A DNA stretch of 64,000 nt from Balneolia bacterium (GCA_022565795.1 JAIUMA010000003.1:45113-109112), one strand, 5' to 3'. Positions 8,704-18,253 are shown, counted from the stretch's first letter. The notes: generated by a model from the sequence alone, not told the origin. Made by a program: numbers and translations.

Positions 8704-9960
8704 ATGAATTCAATTTCCCGCATTAACGTTTTAGCTGTGATTCTGGTTTTACTTGCCGGATTCAGCTCACAGCTTATTGCTCAACAGCAATCAGACTATC
8801 AGATAGTTCGCAACTATCAGTCTGAGTACAACTCTGTAATAAACAGCATCAAAACACTTGATTCTGTAGAAGAGGCTGATGAGATTCTTGCTCGTATCGA
8901 CCGTGTCGAAAACGAGTTTAGCGAGCATTCTACGCTCATTAACCGCTATATCTTCCCAGAAGACTTCTCATCGCAAATCAATAGCCTTCGCGATATTACT
9001 TCCTCTTCAAGAGGTCATCTCAGCACAGTAGCTGAGCAGTCTGGTCGAATTGACAGCATGACCGGCGAGATCTCTGATCTTACATCTCAGTTAGAGCAAT
9101 TTTCTCAGGAAGCCGATGATCTGCGTTCTCAGCTGGATCAAATGACCCGTTCGCGCAATGCCAGCGCAGCACAGGCGCGTCAGCTGCGCAGCCAGCTTGA
9201 AGGCCGCGATGAGTTCATCCTCAACCTTGTAGACTCACTATTTGTAGCCTACGATAATCTTGACCTCGGCTCACTTTCGCCATCTGAGCGTCAGGAGTTT
9301 GCTCTTCGCGCAGATGTTGATAACGTGATTGGACACATCGAAACTGTAGTTGAGAGCAACATCTCTTTTGTAGATACACATACTCAGCTCTCCAGCGGTG
9401 ATTATCTGAAGCTTCGCGCTAATCTTGTGAATTTCCAGAATGCATGGGAAAAACTGGGTAGCCGCCTTGCTGATATTTACGAAGCTGAGGGTGAGCGTGC
9501 AGACAAAGTTAGCGAAGTTAACGATCGCATAAGTACCTGGAGCAGCAGACTTGATGATGCCGTTTGGGCAAGTCTTCGTGCATCTTTTGCCAACCGCGGC
9601 ATTGAGCTCGATTCTTTCAACAGCTCATCGAGCTTTTACTCTGCGCTAAATTCATACCTGGATAACGCACTTTCACGTGTGAGCGAGAGTGGTGGTTCTG
9701 ATGACGAAAAAGCTCGTGTAGCCAATTTCACTGACGTGTGGCAAAATGAAGTTAAAGTTAACTGGCAGGAATTCATTATCGACGGTCGCGTGCTTTCTTA
9801 CGAAAACATGGCAACTATTGATGGCAAGCTAAGTGACTGGGCTGTTAGCGCTGAGCCGCGTTCTTCTACATGGCTAATTGTTGCAGGTATCCTTGGTTTG
9901 GTAGTACTTGTACTGGTTGTACTATTGGTAACAAAGTCAGGTAAAACCGAGAAGAAATAA
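8704..9960 (+). CDS. Exported coiled-coil protein with C-terminal membrane anchor
   Basis: 418-residue protein without a recognised family. Order of features: signal peptide (VLAVILVLLAGFSSQLIAQ, residues about 9-27), a long helical region with heptad-like hydrophobics and many S, Q, D and R residues (about 75-180), another helical domain (about 190-380), then a hydrophobic segment STWLIVAGILGLVVLVLVVLL near 388-410 and a basic tail K-T-E-K-K. This predicts a periplasmic coiled coil held in the inner membrane by its C-terminus. Serine codons are strikingly frequent. It follows the lipoprotein gene and is closed by a strong terminator, so the two may form an envelope module. Confidence 0.75.
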   Translation: MNSISRINVLAVILVLLAGFSSQLIAQQQSDYQIVRNYQSEYNSVINSIKTLDSVEEADEILARIDRVENEFSEHSTLINRYIFPEDFSSQINSLRDITSSSRGHLSTVAEQSGRIDSMTGEISDLTSQLEQFSQEADDLRSQLDQMTRSRNASAAQARQLRSQLEGRDEFILNLVDSLFVAYDNLDLGSLSPSERQEFALRADVDNVIGHIETVVESNISFVDTHTQLSSGDYLKLRANLVNFQNAWEKLGSRLADIYEAEGERADKVSEVNDRISTWSSRLDDAVWASLRASFANRGIELDSFNSSSSFYSALNSYLDNALSRVSESGGSDDEKARVANFTDVWQNEVKVNWQEFIIDGRVLSYENMATIDGKLSDWAVSAEPRSSTWLIVAGILGLVVLVLVVLLVTKSGKTEKK

Positions 9961-10000
9961 CGTCTTTAAAGGTTTGAAAGAAGCCTTTTACTGATCATAT

Positions 10001-10038
10001 AAAGGGGCGAATGGCATAAAGTCATGCGCCCCTTTTTG
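10001..10038 (+). terminator. Intrinsic terminator after the coiled-coil protein gene
   Basis: AAAGGGGCG at 10001-10009 pairs perfectly with CGCCCCTTT at 10027-10035. An inner ATG/CAT extension follows, and the stem ends in a T run. Confidence 0.9.
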
Positions 10039-10130
10039 TTTTGAAATGAATCTGAATTGAAATGATAGTCCGCTTTCAAGCGTTAATTGAACATACCTAA
10101 ACGTAAGTAACACCAATTCCTGAACTGATT

Positions 10131-10664
10131 ATGCGAACTAAAGCAAACCTACAACTTATTAATGCACTCAGGGAAACTGCACGCCGTCTAAACAACGGTG
10201 CAGATTATAACTGGTGCCACATGGGACGCTGCAACTGCGGTCATTTAGCTCAGACCATCACAAGAATGAGCCCGGCAGAAATTCATGAAAGAGCACTCAT
10301 GAAAGCAGGTGACTGGACCAATCAAACTTTGGAATACTGTACTGCAACAGGGTATACCATAGACCACATCATTGAAACTATGATTGAAATGGGCTTGACC
10401 AAAGATGATATTGTTCATATTGAGAGACTTTCCGATCAGCGTGTGCTGCAGCGAATTGAGCTGGACAGAAGAATCGGCATGGATCATAAAAAACGCGAAG
10501 ACGTGGTACTTTACATGAACACGTTTGCCTCCTTACTTGAAGATGAACTGATTGCTAACACACCGGATCCTTCAAGTCTGCTCGAGACTGCTGTTTCTAA
10601 AAATAAGTCCGATTCGAGCCGCAAGGCTTCTGAACGTATTGTTGAGAAAGTCCCGGCTATCTGA
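10131..10664 (+). CDS. Conserved-looking Cys/His protein of unknown function
   Basis: 177-residue soluble protein with no family I can name. The N-terminal third holds a tight cluster of possible metal ligands, C29-H30-x3-C34-x-C36-x-H38 (WCHMGRCNCGHLA), with further C70, H79 and H96. A helical part follows (TIDHIIETMIEMGLTKDDIVHIERLSD). The last 35 residues are polar and probably disordered. The spacing would suit zinc or an Fe-S cluster, but that is inference. It has its own terminator on each side, so it looks monocistronic. Confidence 0.7.
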   Translation: MRTKANLQLINALRETARRLNNGADYNWCHMGRCNCGHLAQTITRMSPAEIHERALMKAGDWTNQTLEYCTATGYTIDHIIETMIEMGLTKDDIVHIERLSDQRVLQRIELDRRIGMDHKKREDVVLYMNTFASLLEDELIANTPDPSSLLETAVSKNKSDSSRKASERIVEKVPAI

Positions 10665-10686
10665 TATAGTTGTTTACCAAACATCG

Positions 10687-10722
10687 AAAAAGCTTTTCAT
10701 ATTAAAATGAAAAGCTTTTTTT
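10687..10722 (+). terminator. Intrinsic terminator after the Cys/His protein gene
   Basis: A 13-14 bp AT-rich stem (AAAAAGCTTTTCAT / ATGAAAAGCTTTTTT) with a six-base loop and T run. Only 22 bases separate it from the stop codon. Confidence 0.88.
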
Positions 10723-10876
10723 GGTTAAATCTGTTTTTAATGAATCGAAATATTAGAATTCGTTAGTATATTAGAATTAACTCGTATCGCTTCAAAAAAA
10801 CTCATCACTATTCTCGCAGATAACTGTTCTTAATTGATTTGGCCTGCAATACACTTATTTATTTTTAGACTCTTGT

Positions 10877-11569
10877 ATGGAAGTACTTAGCACGGGCAAG
10901 ACATCATTCAAAATTGAAGTACCCTATAAACTGCTGCAGACTGGTAGCTCTATATCTAAACCACTCATTGTTTATTTGCACGGATCCGGAGGAAACATCA
11001 ACGGGTTTGAAAAGCAGATGAAGCCGTTACTCGATATTGAGGCTTATCACTTGTTTATTCAAGGGCCTTATGCAGATACCTCAACGGTTAAACCGCGCTC
11101 TGAATGGGGATTCCGATGGTATCTGTACAACGGAAAGCAGGGCTCCTTTATTCGCTCACTGGAATATACCTCAGAGTTTATTCAATCTGTAATTGACGGC
11201 CTTACTTCACGTCTGGATGTAAACCGGCTTTGCATTATCGGCTACTCCATGGGGGCTTATCAGGCCGGATATTTTGGTCTCAGCAGGTGGAAACACACCA
11301 ATGATCTTTTTATGATTAACGGAAGATTAAAAGATGAAGCCTTTAGTAAGTCACGATTGGCCAAATGCAAGCATATGAACATTGTTGCAATTCATGGTAA
11401 AACTGACCAGATTGTACCTGTAGAGGGTCAGGAAAAGGCTTTTAAGCGTTTAAGCGACAATAAGCTGAACAGCCGTCTGGAACTCATTTCAGGAGGACAT
11501 AAACTTACTTCTGCTGCTGTTAAGAAGGTGTTGGATAACCTTTTGCAGATAGGTTATAAAAAAAACTAA
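10877..11569 (+). CDS. Alpha/beta hydrolase, phospholipase/carboxylesterase-like
   Basis: 230-residue alpha/beta-hydrolase. The predicted catalytic triad is complete: S124 in the nucleophile elbow GYSMG, D177 in HGKTDQIVP and H208 in SGGHKL. The oxyanion loop is LHGSGGN (residues 35-40). Layout and length resemble the phospholipase/carboxylesterase or esterase D-like families. There is no signal peptide, so it is probably cytoplasmic. The substrate cannot be read from sequence. It has its own upstream AT-rich leader and precedes the response regulator by 88 bases. Confidence 0.85.
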   Translation: MEVLSTGKTSFKIEVPYKLLQTGSSISKPLIVYLHGSGGNINGFEKQMKPLLDIEAYHLFIQGPYADTSTVKPRSEWGFRWYLYNGKQGSFIRSLEYTSEFIQSVIDGLTSRLDVNRLCIIGYSMGAYQAGYFGLSRWKHTNDLFMINGRLKDEAFSKSRLAKCKHMNIVAIHGKTDQIVPVEGQEKAFKRLSDNKLNSRLELISGGHKLTSAAVKKVLDNLLQIGYKKN

Positions 11570-11657
11570 AGGTTGAAATAATTATTAATTATTCTTTATT
11601 AAAATTTATATATTGAAAGCTGATTAAATTGCACTGATAAATCCTTAAACCTCTTTT

Positions 11658-12332
11658 ATGAAGGTTCTTATTATCGAAGACGACGAGATTATTGGTAATC
11701 TTGTTAAGCAAATCCTGCAACGAAAGGAATACGAGCCCGTATTGGTTGATTCAGGAGCAGAGGGCGAAGAAAAAGCACTGAATGAGTCGTATGATTGCAT
11801 TATTCTTGATCTTGGTCTTCCTGACAAAGACGGTTTAGAAATATGCAAGAACATCCGCAGTGCAGGTATTGATACTCCGTTACTTATTCTTTCTGCGTAC
11901 GATACGGTCGATACGAAGGTGAACGGCCTTAGTCTGGGCGCAGACGATTATCTTACGAAGCCTTTCGACTCTAAAGAGCTTGTTGCTCGTCTTCAGGCCC
12001 TTTTAAGAAGGCATGAGCAGGGCAAGACCAAGGATACATTCTCTTGTGGAGAGCTCGAAATTAACCTTCTTGAACGCAAGTTCACGGTTAACGGAAATGA
12101 GGTCTACCTCACTAACAATGAGTTCGATTTGATGGCCTACTTCCTGAAAAATCAGAACCGCACGCTTACACTCAATGAGCTTGCTGAAAACGTCTGGGAT
12201 ATCAGCTTCGATACAAAGACTAACTACATCAATGTGTATCTGAGCTACATCAGAAAGAAAATTAAGCCTTATACTAAAAAGAAGTATTTCGTTACCATGC
12301 GTAAGCAGGGGTTCAAAATAGTTAACGAATAG
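11658..12332 (+). CDS. OmpR/PhoB-family response regulator (orphan)
   Basis: 224-residue two-component regulator. The receiver domain (1-120) has the acidic pair E7-D8-D9, the phosphoacceptor D51 (IILDLGLPDKDG), S79 and K101 (TKPF). The C-terminal domain (about 128-224) is an OmpR-type winged helix (LTNNEFDLMAYFLKNQ, INVYLSYIRKKI, GFKIV). It is expected to bind DNA when phosphorylated. No histidine kinase lies nearby, so it is an orphan locally. It is 28 bases from trmH and may be cotranscribed with it. Confidence 0.93.
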   Translation: MKVLIIEDDEIIGNLVKQILQRKEYEPVLVDSGAEGEEKALNESYDCIILDLGLPDKDGLEICKNIRSAGIDTPLLILSAYDTVDTKVNGLSLGADDYLTKPFDSKELVARLQALLRRHEQGKTKDTFSCGELEINLLERKFTVNGNEVYLTNNEFDLMAYFLKNQNRTLTLNELAENVWDISFDTKTNYINVYLSYIRKKIKPYTKKKYFVTMRKQGFKIVNE

Positions 12333-12360
12333 TGAGGCGCACCCCGTCAGTCTTTAAGGA

Positions 12361-13050
12361 ATGGATGTAGATTTAAAGCGCAGGATTACAGAACATCTAA
12401 AGGATTTTGCAACTCCTGATCGCTACGAACGAATGTTGGGAGTCCTGGAAAACAGGACTTCCTATCTTTCGGTTATACTTGAAGATATTTATCAGCCGCA
12501 TAATGCTTCTGCAGTAATGCGTAGCTGTGACTGTTACGGTGTGCAGCACGTATATAGTGTCGAGAACAACAATACGCTCGATATCAGCTCCGGTGTAACT
12601 ATGAAGGCGCATCAGTGGCTCAGTCTGCACCGGTATAAAAGCCACGAGGACAATCTTCAGCAGTGCATAAACGACGTTCGGGAAAAAGGCTATTTGATTG
12701 CTGCTACCTCACCTCACACAGATGATGTGCTCCTTGATGAGCTTCCGCTCGACAGGCCTGTCGCACTTATGTTCGGCACAGAGAAAGAAGGAATTACACC
12801 CCGGGCACTTGAAATGGCAGACATTAGAGTGAGAATCCCGATGTACGGATTTAGCGAGAGCCTCAACATAAGCGTATCCGCAGCGATCTGCCTGTATCAA
12901 ACTGTAAGCAGGCTTCGGAAAAAGTTTAGCAGGGAAGAGCTGGCTTTAGATGAAGACGAGAAGACCGAGCTGCTATACAAATGGCTTAAACAATCAGTTC
13001 GACGCTCTGCTTTAATCGAAGAAAAGTTTTTGTCCGGAATTGGGAAATAG
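12361..13050 (+). CDS. trmH: tRNA (guanosine-18-2'-O)-methyltransferase TrmH
   Basis: 229-residue SPOUT methyltransferase that 2'-O-methylates G18 in the tRNA D-loop using SAM. The three SpoU motifs are visible: NASAVMRSCDCYGV (motif 1), VALMFGTEKEGIT (motif 2) and FSESLNISVSAAICLY (motif 3). The N-terminal RYERMLGVLENRTSYLSVILEDIYQPHN region is typical of TrmH rather than RlmB, which carries an extra N-terminal domain. It converges on the M23 peptidase gene with a 61-base gap. Confidence 0.92.
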   Translation: MDVDLKRRITEHLKDFATPDRYERMLGVLENRTSYLSVILEDIYQPHNASAVMRSCDCYGVQHVYSVENNNTLDISSGVTMKAHQWLSLHRYKSHEDNLQQCINDVREKGYLIAATSPHTDDVLLDELPLDRPVALMFGTEKEGITPRALEMADIRVRIPMYGFSESLNISVSAAICLYQTVSRLRKKFSREELALDEDEKTELLYKWLKQSVRRSALIEEKFLSGIGK

Positions 13051-13111
13051 CATCGGCTGAAGCTACTTGTGAAAACTGGATTAATAAATCTAAAAACAGC
13101 CGGCTTTAGCC

Positions 13112-14080
13112 TTAATTTGATGCCGTTTGAGCTGAATTGATTTGTGTAAAGAGTCTGTACTCCTGTGGCGTGAGATCAGCAAACAGATAATTTAACGGAT
13201 CTACAGGGCGACCGCTTCTATGGATCTCGTAGTGAAGGTGAGGACCGGAAACTACACCCGAGCGTCCGGTGTAGCCAATTAGGTCACCTCGTTTAACGCG
13301 TTTTCCAACGCGAATGCCATCACCGAATCCTGAAAGGTGTGCAAATCTTGTCATATATCCATGGCCGTGGTCAATTTCGATTACAAGTCCGTATCCACCG
13401 GCGCGGTTTGCGGAATATTTGATGACGCCATCACCGGGGGCATAAATTGGTGTTCCCACTCCGGCGCGGAAGTCAATGCCTTCGTGCATGCGGCGAACGT
13501 TAAGTACAGGATGATTTCGCATGCCGTAGCCGCTTAATATTACGCCTTCAACAGGTCTAAGGATAGGAAGGTGGCGCATTTTATCGGCGTTCTGATTGTA
13601 GAACTCTTTAACTTCATCGAAGCTGAACTGCTGCATAGACAGGCGCTGCTCAAGATTCTCGAGCTCTGCGGATGTTTCTCTTAGCAGGGCAGTGGTTGAG
13701 GCGTTGAGGCCATCATAACGCGCAAAAATATCAGCACCACCAACACCTGCTCGTAATTGATCATCGGAAATGGGATCCATGCCAAGCACGGTACGGTAGA
13801 CTTCGTTATCGCGTGTAGCAAGCTCTGAGAGCTGCATTGATAGCCTGTTGAGATTGGCCTGATGAACGCGATGCTGGCGAATTAGCTCATTGTTTTCAGC
13901 ACGAAGGGCAATCTCAGCCGGCGAACCTGAGAGGTAGATAAGAGAGGTAAGAAAAATTCCTGCGGCAACGATGCCTACTAGCAACCAGGTCGTTACAGTA
14001 TGAAATACTTTGTCCTTTTTGGAATAATCTACAGCTACAAAGTCGCAGCGTTGATTATCATAAAAATATAATTTTCTCAA
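13112..14080 (-). CDS. Membrane-anchored M23 metallopeptidase
   Basis: 322-residue peptidoglycan endopeptidase of the LytM/M23 type. An N-terminal transmembrane segment (VTTWLLVGIVAAGIFLTSLIYL, residues about 29-50) is followed by a coiled-coil stretch to about 160. The C-terminal M23 domain carries the zinc ligands: the first H and D in RRMHEGIDF and the final HLHYEIH motif. The set looks complete, so it should be catalytic, not an EnvC-type activator. Family members are often placed beside bactofilins; none is here. It is tandem with the thiol-disulfide lipoprotein gene upstream, 133 bases away. Confidence 0.92.
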   Translation of the reverse strand: MRKLYFYDNQRCDFVAVDYSKKDKVFHTVTTWLLVGIVAAGIFLTSLIYLSGSPAEIALRAENNELIRQHRVHQANLNRLSMQLSELATRDNEVYRTVLGMDPISDDQLRAGVGGADIFARYDGLNASTTALLRETSAELENLEQRLSMQQFSFDEVKEFYNQNADKMRHLPILRPVEGVILSGYGMRNHPVLNVRRMHEGIDFRAGVGTPIYAPGDGVIKYSANRAGGYGLVIEIDHGHGYMTRFAHLSGFGDGIRVGKRVKRGDLIGYTGRSGVVSGPHLHYEIHRSGRPVDPLNYLFADLTPQEYRLFTQINSAQTASN

Positions 14081-14213
14081 AATCCCTGTTGTTTTCCAGT
14101 CTTGTATGTTGCCTGATCCACGTAATAATTGTTTTTAAGCTGTGCAAAGATAAGGCGTTGGTTCGAATAAAACAATCATACAACACATATCTGCATGGTG
14201 TCGTTTACTTTGC

Positions 14214-15689
14214 CTAACGACCTCCTGCATATGTATGGTCGTAATCGCTGTAGAGCAGATCATCAAGGATTTCATGTAGATTCCCAGAAGGGCGGAAGTC
14301 ATTATTTCTGATGATGGTTCCATCCCTGCCTATAAGCACATAGTAAGGAATGCCTCCTGCTCTGTAAGCCTGAAAGGTTTCCTGCTCAAAAGCTGCATTG
14401 TCGTAGAGCTGAACCCATGGTTTGGGAAATCGCTCCAAAGCCTGATCCCAAAGCTCCCTGCTTTCCTCCAGCGAAAGTGAGACGATTTCCAGATCACTGC
14501 GATCAAAGGTATCGTAAATCTCCTCCAGATAGGGCATCTCTTCAATACACGGAACGCACCAACTTGCCCAGAAATCTAATACAACATATTTACCTCTGAA
14601 ATCCTTCAGATTTACGGTTTCTCCAAACTGGTTGGCAATAGAAAAATCAACGGCCGGATTGCCCGGCTGCGTTTGGCTGACTTCGTAGCTTAAGGTTGTT
14701 ACAAACTGATGATACTCCAGACGCAGCTGAAGAAGCGAATTAAATTCGTCTTTTAATGCCAGACCGGCCTGAAAGTCATAATCACCAATTTCTTCTGCGA
14801 TTAAATACATCGCTGCGTGGGTCAGCGCATCCTGATCATCAATATACTCCAATAACCCGATTTTCAGATTTCTGACTTCATCACCTGCTGTTCGAATCCA
14901 GCTACCTGCTATCAGTTCGACATCATTGTCGTTTTTAATTCGGTTTTCAATGCCGAAAGTCTGAATCCAGTGGTGCGCAAAGTCGCGGATTCCGGCACGC
15001 TGTGAGCGCAGGCTTTTGTAGCTGAAGAAATCCAGAAACAAAGCTTCATTCAGTACAGATCGACGCGCAAGATCCTTATTGAAGCCTTCGTTGCCCTTTT
15101 TAATCCGAATTTCCTCCAAACGGGCTACGAGATATTCGCCAATATTTTTTGATATGATGAATGCAAACGGTGTATCTGCTAAATATTCTTTCGCCAGCTG
15201 TACACGAAGACGTTGTGTATTCAGGTAGTTATTTTCTTCAGCGCGGATGAAACGTGCTCTTTCATTTCTGAGATGACGGTCAGCGGCTGTAAGTTCTTCC
15301 AGATAGGTGTTGTATGAATTATAGAATGATGCGCCAAAGCCACTAGCCTGCACCCGGTTTGGAAAATGAGCTTCGTTGATGCTGAGCATTGTTTTTCGGC
15401 CCGGAGAGATGTAAACCGGATATTCGCCATCTCTGTAGATGAGCATGGCCGTATAGGCAGAATCTGTGCTGATAGAAAACGAGAATTGACCTTCGTGGTC
15501 AATCTCGGCACGAATTAATTCAGGATTGGCAAATTTATAATGAATGCGCTCTGTCTGCAGGAATATGGAGTCTTCAGAGGCATTTGTTATACTACCCGAA
15601 ATGATGGCGTCGCCACCACGCTCGTTGCATGAATGAAGCAATACGCCCAAAACCAATAAGTAAACGACTCTATAGTATCCGTGCATCAT
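14214..15689 (-). CDS. TlpA-like thiol-disulfide lipoprotein
   Basis: 491-residue exported protein. The lipobox is LLHSC with C21 as the lipidated residue. Residues about 28-110 form a DUF4369-like beta domain (IISGSITNASEDSIFL). A helical middle follows, and a thioredoxin domain of the TlpA/ResA type spans about 345-491. It has the W-C378-V-P-C381 redox motif and the cis-proline context GGIPYYVLIG. It probably reduces or isomerises disulfides outside the inner membrane. Such large Bacteroidota-type proteins are common and their substrates are unknown. It is divergent from the EEP gene, with 211 bases between them. Confidence 0.9.
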   Translation of the reverse strand: MMHGYYRVVYLLVLGVLLHSCNERGGDAIISGSITNASEDSIFLQTERIHYKFANPELIRAEIDHEGQFSFSISTDSAYTAMLIYRDGEYPVYISPGRKTMLSINEAHFPNRVQASGFGASFYNSYNTYLEELTAADRHLRNERARFIRAEENNYLNTQRLRVQLAKEYLADTPFAFIISKNIGEYLVARLEEIRIKKGNEGFNKDLARRSVLNEALFLDFFSYKSLRSQRAGIRDFAHHWIQTFGIENRIKNDNDVELIAGSWIRTAGDEVRNLKIGLLEYIDDQDALTHAAMYLIAEEIGDYDFQAGLALKDEFNSLLQLRLEYHQFVTTLSYEVSQTQPGNPAVDFSIANQFGETVNLKDFRGKYVVLDFWASWCVPCIEEMPYLEEIYDTFDRSDLEIVSLSLEESRELWDQALERFPKPWVQLYDNAAFEQETFQAYRAGGIPYYVLIGRDGTIIRNNDFRPSGNLHEILDDLLYSDYDHTYAGGR

Positions 15690-15900
15690 CTGAAGAAGTG
15701 TTTATTTAAGCAGACGTAAATAAATAAAAATTCTTCATTAAAAACCGATTTGATCTCATAATTAACTGTATTTAACACATACTTACAGTAATCCTGCGTT
15801 TACGGCCCAAATGTATCAAATGTTGAAACAGTATTCATTACGGCTTCGATAATCCATAAATTAGGGTATCATTTAAGTAAATATTCGCTTACAAAAAAAT

Positions 15901-17430
15901 ATGAAAGTATTGTTTCTGTTGATTGTGACCTTATTCACAACAATCAATGTCGTCGGACAAGACAACGAGTATAAGCTTGTTGTTTATAACGTTGAAAACC
16001 TATTCGATGCAGACGGAGTAGCAGTTTTTAGTGATTATCAGCCATTCGATAAAGATGGAGAGCCGCTGTACACTCCGGCACATCTGCTTACGAAAATCCA
16101 TAAGACAAGCAGACTCATGGCCCGATACAACAACGGCGCGGGTCCTGACATCATCATGTTTGTTGAAATCGAGGCCGACTACACGCCGCTTCCCGGCAAT
16201 GAACAGCGAGATCCGCTACAGTTTCTCGAAGAATACAGCGATGTGAGCATTGAGTATATGCTCGGTGATGGCATTAATGATGAAATCAAAGACCTTCCGG
16301 CCGAGTTGCTCCTGCTTAAGGGGATGCATGATGCAGGCCTTACTGGCTATGACGTTGCCGTAGCATACGATCGTGCAGAAGACGGGAGACCTCGCCATGT
16401 GCAGAAGAATGTGCTGTTTTCAAGGCTTCCGATTCTGCATGAAAAAACACGCTCATGGCCAATCGAAGACGCACGTCCAATTCTGGAGACATGGGTAGAC
16501 GTGGATGGCTACGAGCTTGCGTTATTCGTAAACCACTGGAAGTCTAGGGCATCTGATGCGGAGGTTGAAAAAATCAGGCTTCAAAATGCCGAAGTGCTGA
16601 AAAACAGACTAGACACAATTCGAGCAGAAAACCCACAGGTAGACTTCATACTTGGTGGCGATTTCAACAGTGACTATAATCAGTCATATCGATATCAGTA
16701 CATGGAAACAACGGCTGTAAACGATGTGTTGCGGTCTACCGGAGATGAGCGTTACGTAAAAGCCGGCGGCACGGATGCGGTTTACAATCTCTGGTACGAG
16801 CATCCGATAGATAAGCGCGGCTCCGATGTCTTTCGTGGTTACTGGGGCACGCTAATGCAGATTATGATAAGTCCGGGCCTCTACGACTTCTACGGAATAC
16901 AGTACGTTGATAATTCCTTCGATGTCGGTCGTTTCCCGGGCAAAAATGTGTATGAGAATTCTCTCACTCCGAGACGTTGGCACGCATTTGAAGGTGGTGG
17001 TGGCTACTCCGATCACCTTCCGATAAGCATGCGATTTACCGTCACCGATCGTGATGAGGCCAATGAGCGCATCACCCTGCAAAACCCGGGATATGTGGAT
17101 GATGAAAAGTGGGAGCCGATTGAAATACAGTATTCCATGCCAGACCCTTCCAGCGTTTTGCGCCCGAGTGATTACCAAAATGTTGATATCAGGACGCTGG
17201 AATTTTTCGACAAACTTTTTCTCGTAGAAGCTGCCATCACTGAAGATTACACTGTTTTGGTAAACGGCGAGGAGTATGAGCTTTGGTCTCCAACCTTTAA
17301 TACCAGAAGCCGGTTTGGATCGATTCGGGGGCAGGATGAGCCGTTGACATTTATCGGTCGTCTAGGCAAGTTTCGCGGCAACTGGCAGTTTGTAATTGAA
17401 AGTGAAGACTACATAACTCCGGAAATTTGA
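15901..17430 (+). CDS. Exported endonuclease/exonuclease/phosphatase-family protein
   Basis: 509-residue EEP-superfamily protein with a cleavable signal (LFLLIVTLFTTINVVGQ). The catalytic core is visible: VVYNVENLFD (N), FVEIEA (E, the metal ligand), NHWKSR, LGGDFNSDYN (D and N) and SDHLPISMRF (terminal D-H). Residues after about 385 form a C-terminal extension that I cannot assign. It could be a secreted nuclease or phosphodiesterase; Bacteroidota relatives are often only annotated as endonuclease. Its stop overlaps the tsaB start codon, so the two may be coupled. Confidence 0.88.
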   Translation: MKVLFLLIVTLFTTINVVGQDNEYKLVVYNVENLFDADGVAVFSDYQPFDKDGEPLYTPAHLLTKIHKTSRLMARYNNGAGPDIIMFVEIEADYTPLPGNEQRDPLQFLEEYSDVSIEYMLGDGINDEIKDLPAELLLLKGMHDAGLTGYDVAVAYDRAEDGRPRHVQKNVLFSRLPILHEKTRSWPIEDARPILETWVDVDGYELALFVNHWKSRASDAEVEKIRLQNAEVLKNRLDTIRAENPQVDFILGGDFNSDYNQSYRYQYMETTAVNDVLRSTGDERYVKAGGTDAVYNLWYEHPIDKRGSDVFRGYWGTLMQIMISPGLYDFYGIQYVDNSFDVGRFPGKNVYENSLTPRRWHAFEGGGGYSDHLPISMRFTVTDRDEANERITLQNPGYVDDEKWEPIEIQYSMPDPSSVLRPSDYQNVDIRTLEFFDKLFLVEAAITEDYTVLVNGEEYELWSPTFNTRSRFGSIRGQDEPLTFIGRLGKFRGNWQFVIESEDYITPEI

Positions 17431-18125
17431 TTTCATCAAACACACAGAAACCCTCCGCTGATATCATTCTGGCCATCGAAACCTCCACGCCGGTTTGCTC
17501 TGTAGCGCTGAAAGCAGGCGACAGCGAGCTGGTAAAAACAGAAACCGGTACGGGTATTCACTCGGAAAAGACCTTCATATTTATTGATGAGCTATTAGCA
17601 GAAGCTGGTTTAAAACCAGCAGATGTTCAGGTTGTTGTACTGAGTGGCGGTCCGGGCTCCTATACAGGTCTCAGAATTGCTTCAAGCGCGGCTAAAGGCC
17701 TCTTGTTTGGGCGGGAGTCAGCATTATACTCATGCCAGACGCTTGCTTCGATAGCAGCAGGCGTACATAGAAACCAAAAAGCGAAAAGGATTCACGCGGT
17801 TCTGAATGCGAGAAGAACCCACCTTTACCACCAGATGTTTCAAGTTAGTGATGACGGAATCCTGACACATTCTTCACCCTCCTCAGTTCTTGCTCTTTCT
17901 GAAATTGAGTCTGTGTTGGAAAAAGGCGATGTCGTTGCAGGAACCGGAATTCAGCGTCTGAGTAGGGACCTTTTGCTTGAAAAGCAGGTTCGCACATACC
18001 GGGATGATGAAGCGTTGTCAGCGTCAAATTTGCTGTATATGATGAAAACGGATGATTTCTTACCCTACCTGAGGGAAGAGGATGTAGCATCTTACGAGCC
18101 CGTTTATCAGCCGCCTGAAGCCTGA
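17427..18125 (+). CDS. tsaB: tRNA t6A biosynthesis protein TsaB
   Basis: 232-residue ASKHA-fold protein that partners TsaD and TsaE in adding threonylcarbamoyl to A37 of ANN-decoding tRNAs. The N-terminal ILAIETSTPVCSVAL and the LSGGPGSYTGLRIASSAAKGL block are diagnostic. It lacks the TsaD metal histidines, as expected. No ATG precedes the conserved start; the TTG at 17427 overlaps the TGA of the upstream gene by two bases, and I take it as the start. Length fits. Confidence 0.9.
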   Translation: MISSNTQKPSADIILAIETSTPVCSVALKAGDSELVKTETGTGIHSEKTFIFIDELLAEAGLKPADVQVVVLSGGPGSYTGLRIASSAAKGLLFGRESALYSCQTLASIAAGVHRNQKAKRIHAVLNARRTHLYHQMFQVSDDGILTHSSPSSVLALSEIESVLEKGDVVAGTGIQRLSRDLLLEKQVRTYRDDEALSASNLLYMMKTDDFLPYLREEDVASYEPVYQPPEA

Positions 18126-18253
18126 AAATTTCCCTGGGATGCCTTCAAAATGACAGCTAAAGAGAATAGCATGGTCAGTGATACAAATATTCGTATTTTA
18201 AGGCAGAATTTTAGCCGGAATCACATTTAATTTAGAATTCAGACTACTTTTAT

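Noticed and set aside
13095..13112. GGC-TTTA-GCC hairpin between trmH and the M23 gene as a terminator
   Set aside because: Only three pairs and a weak T tract; it would not be stable.
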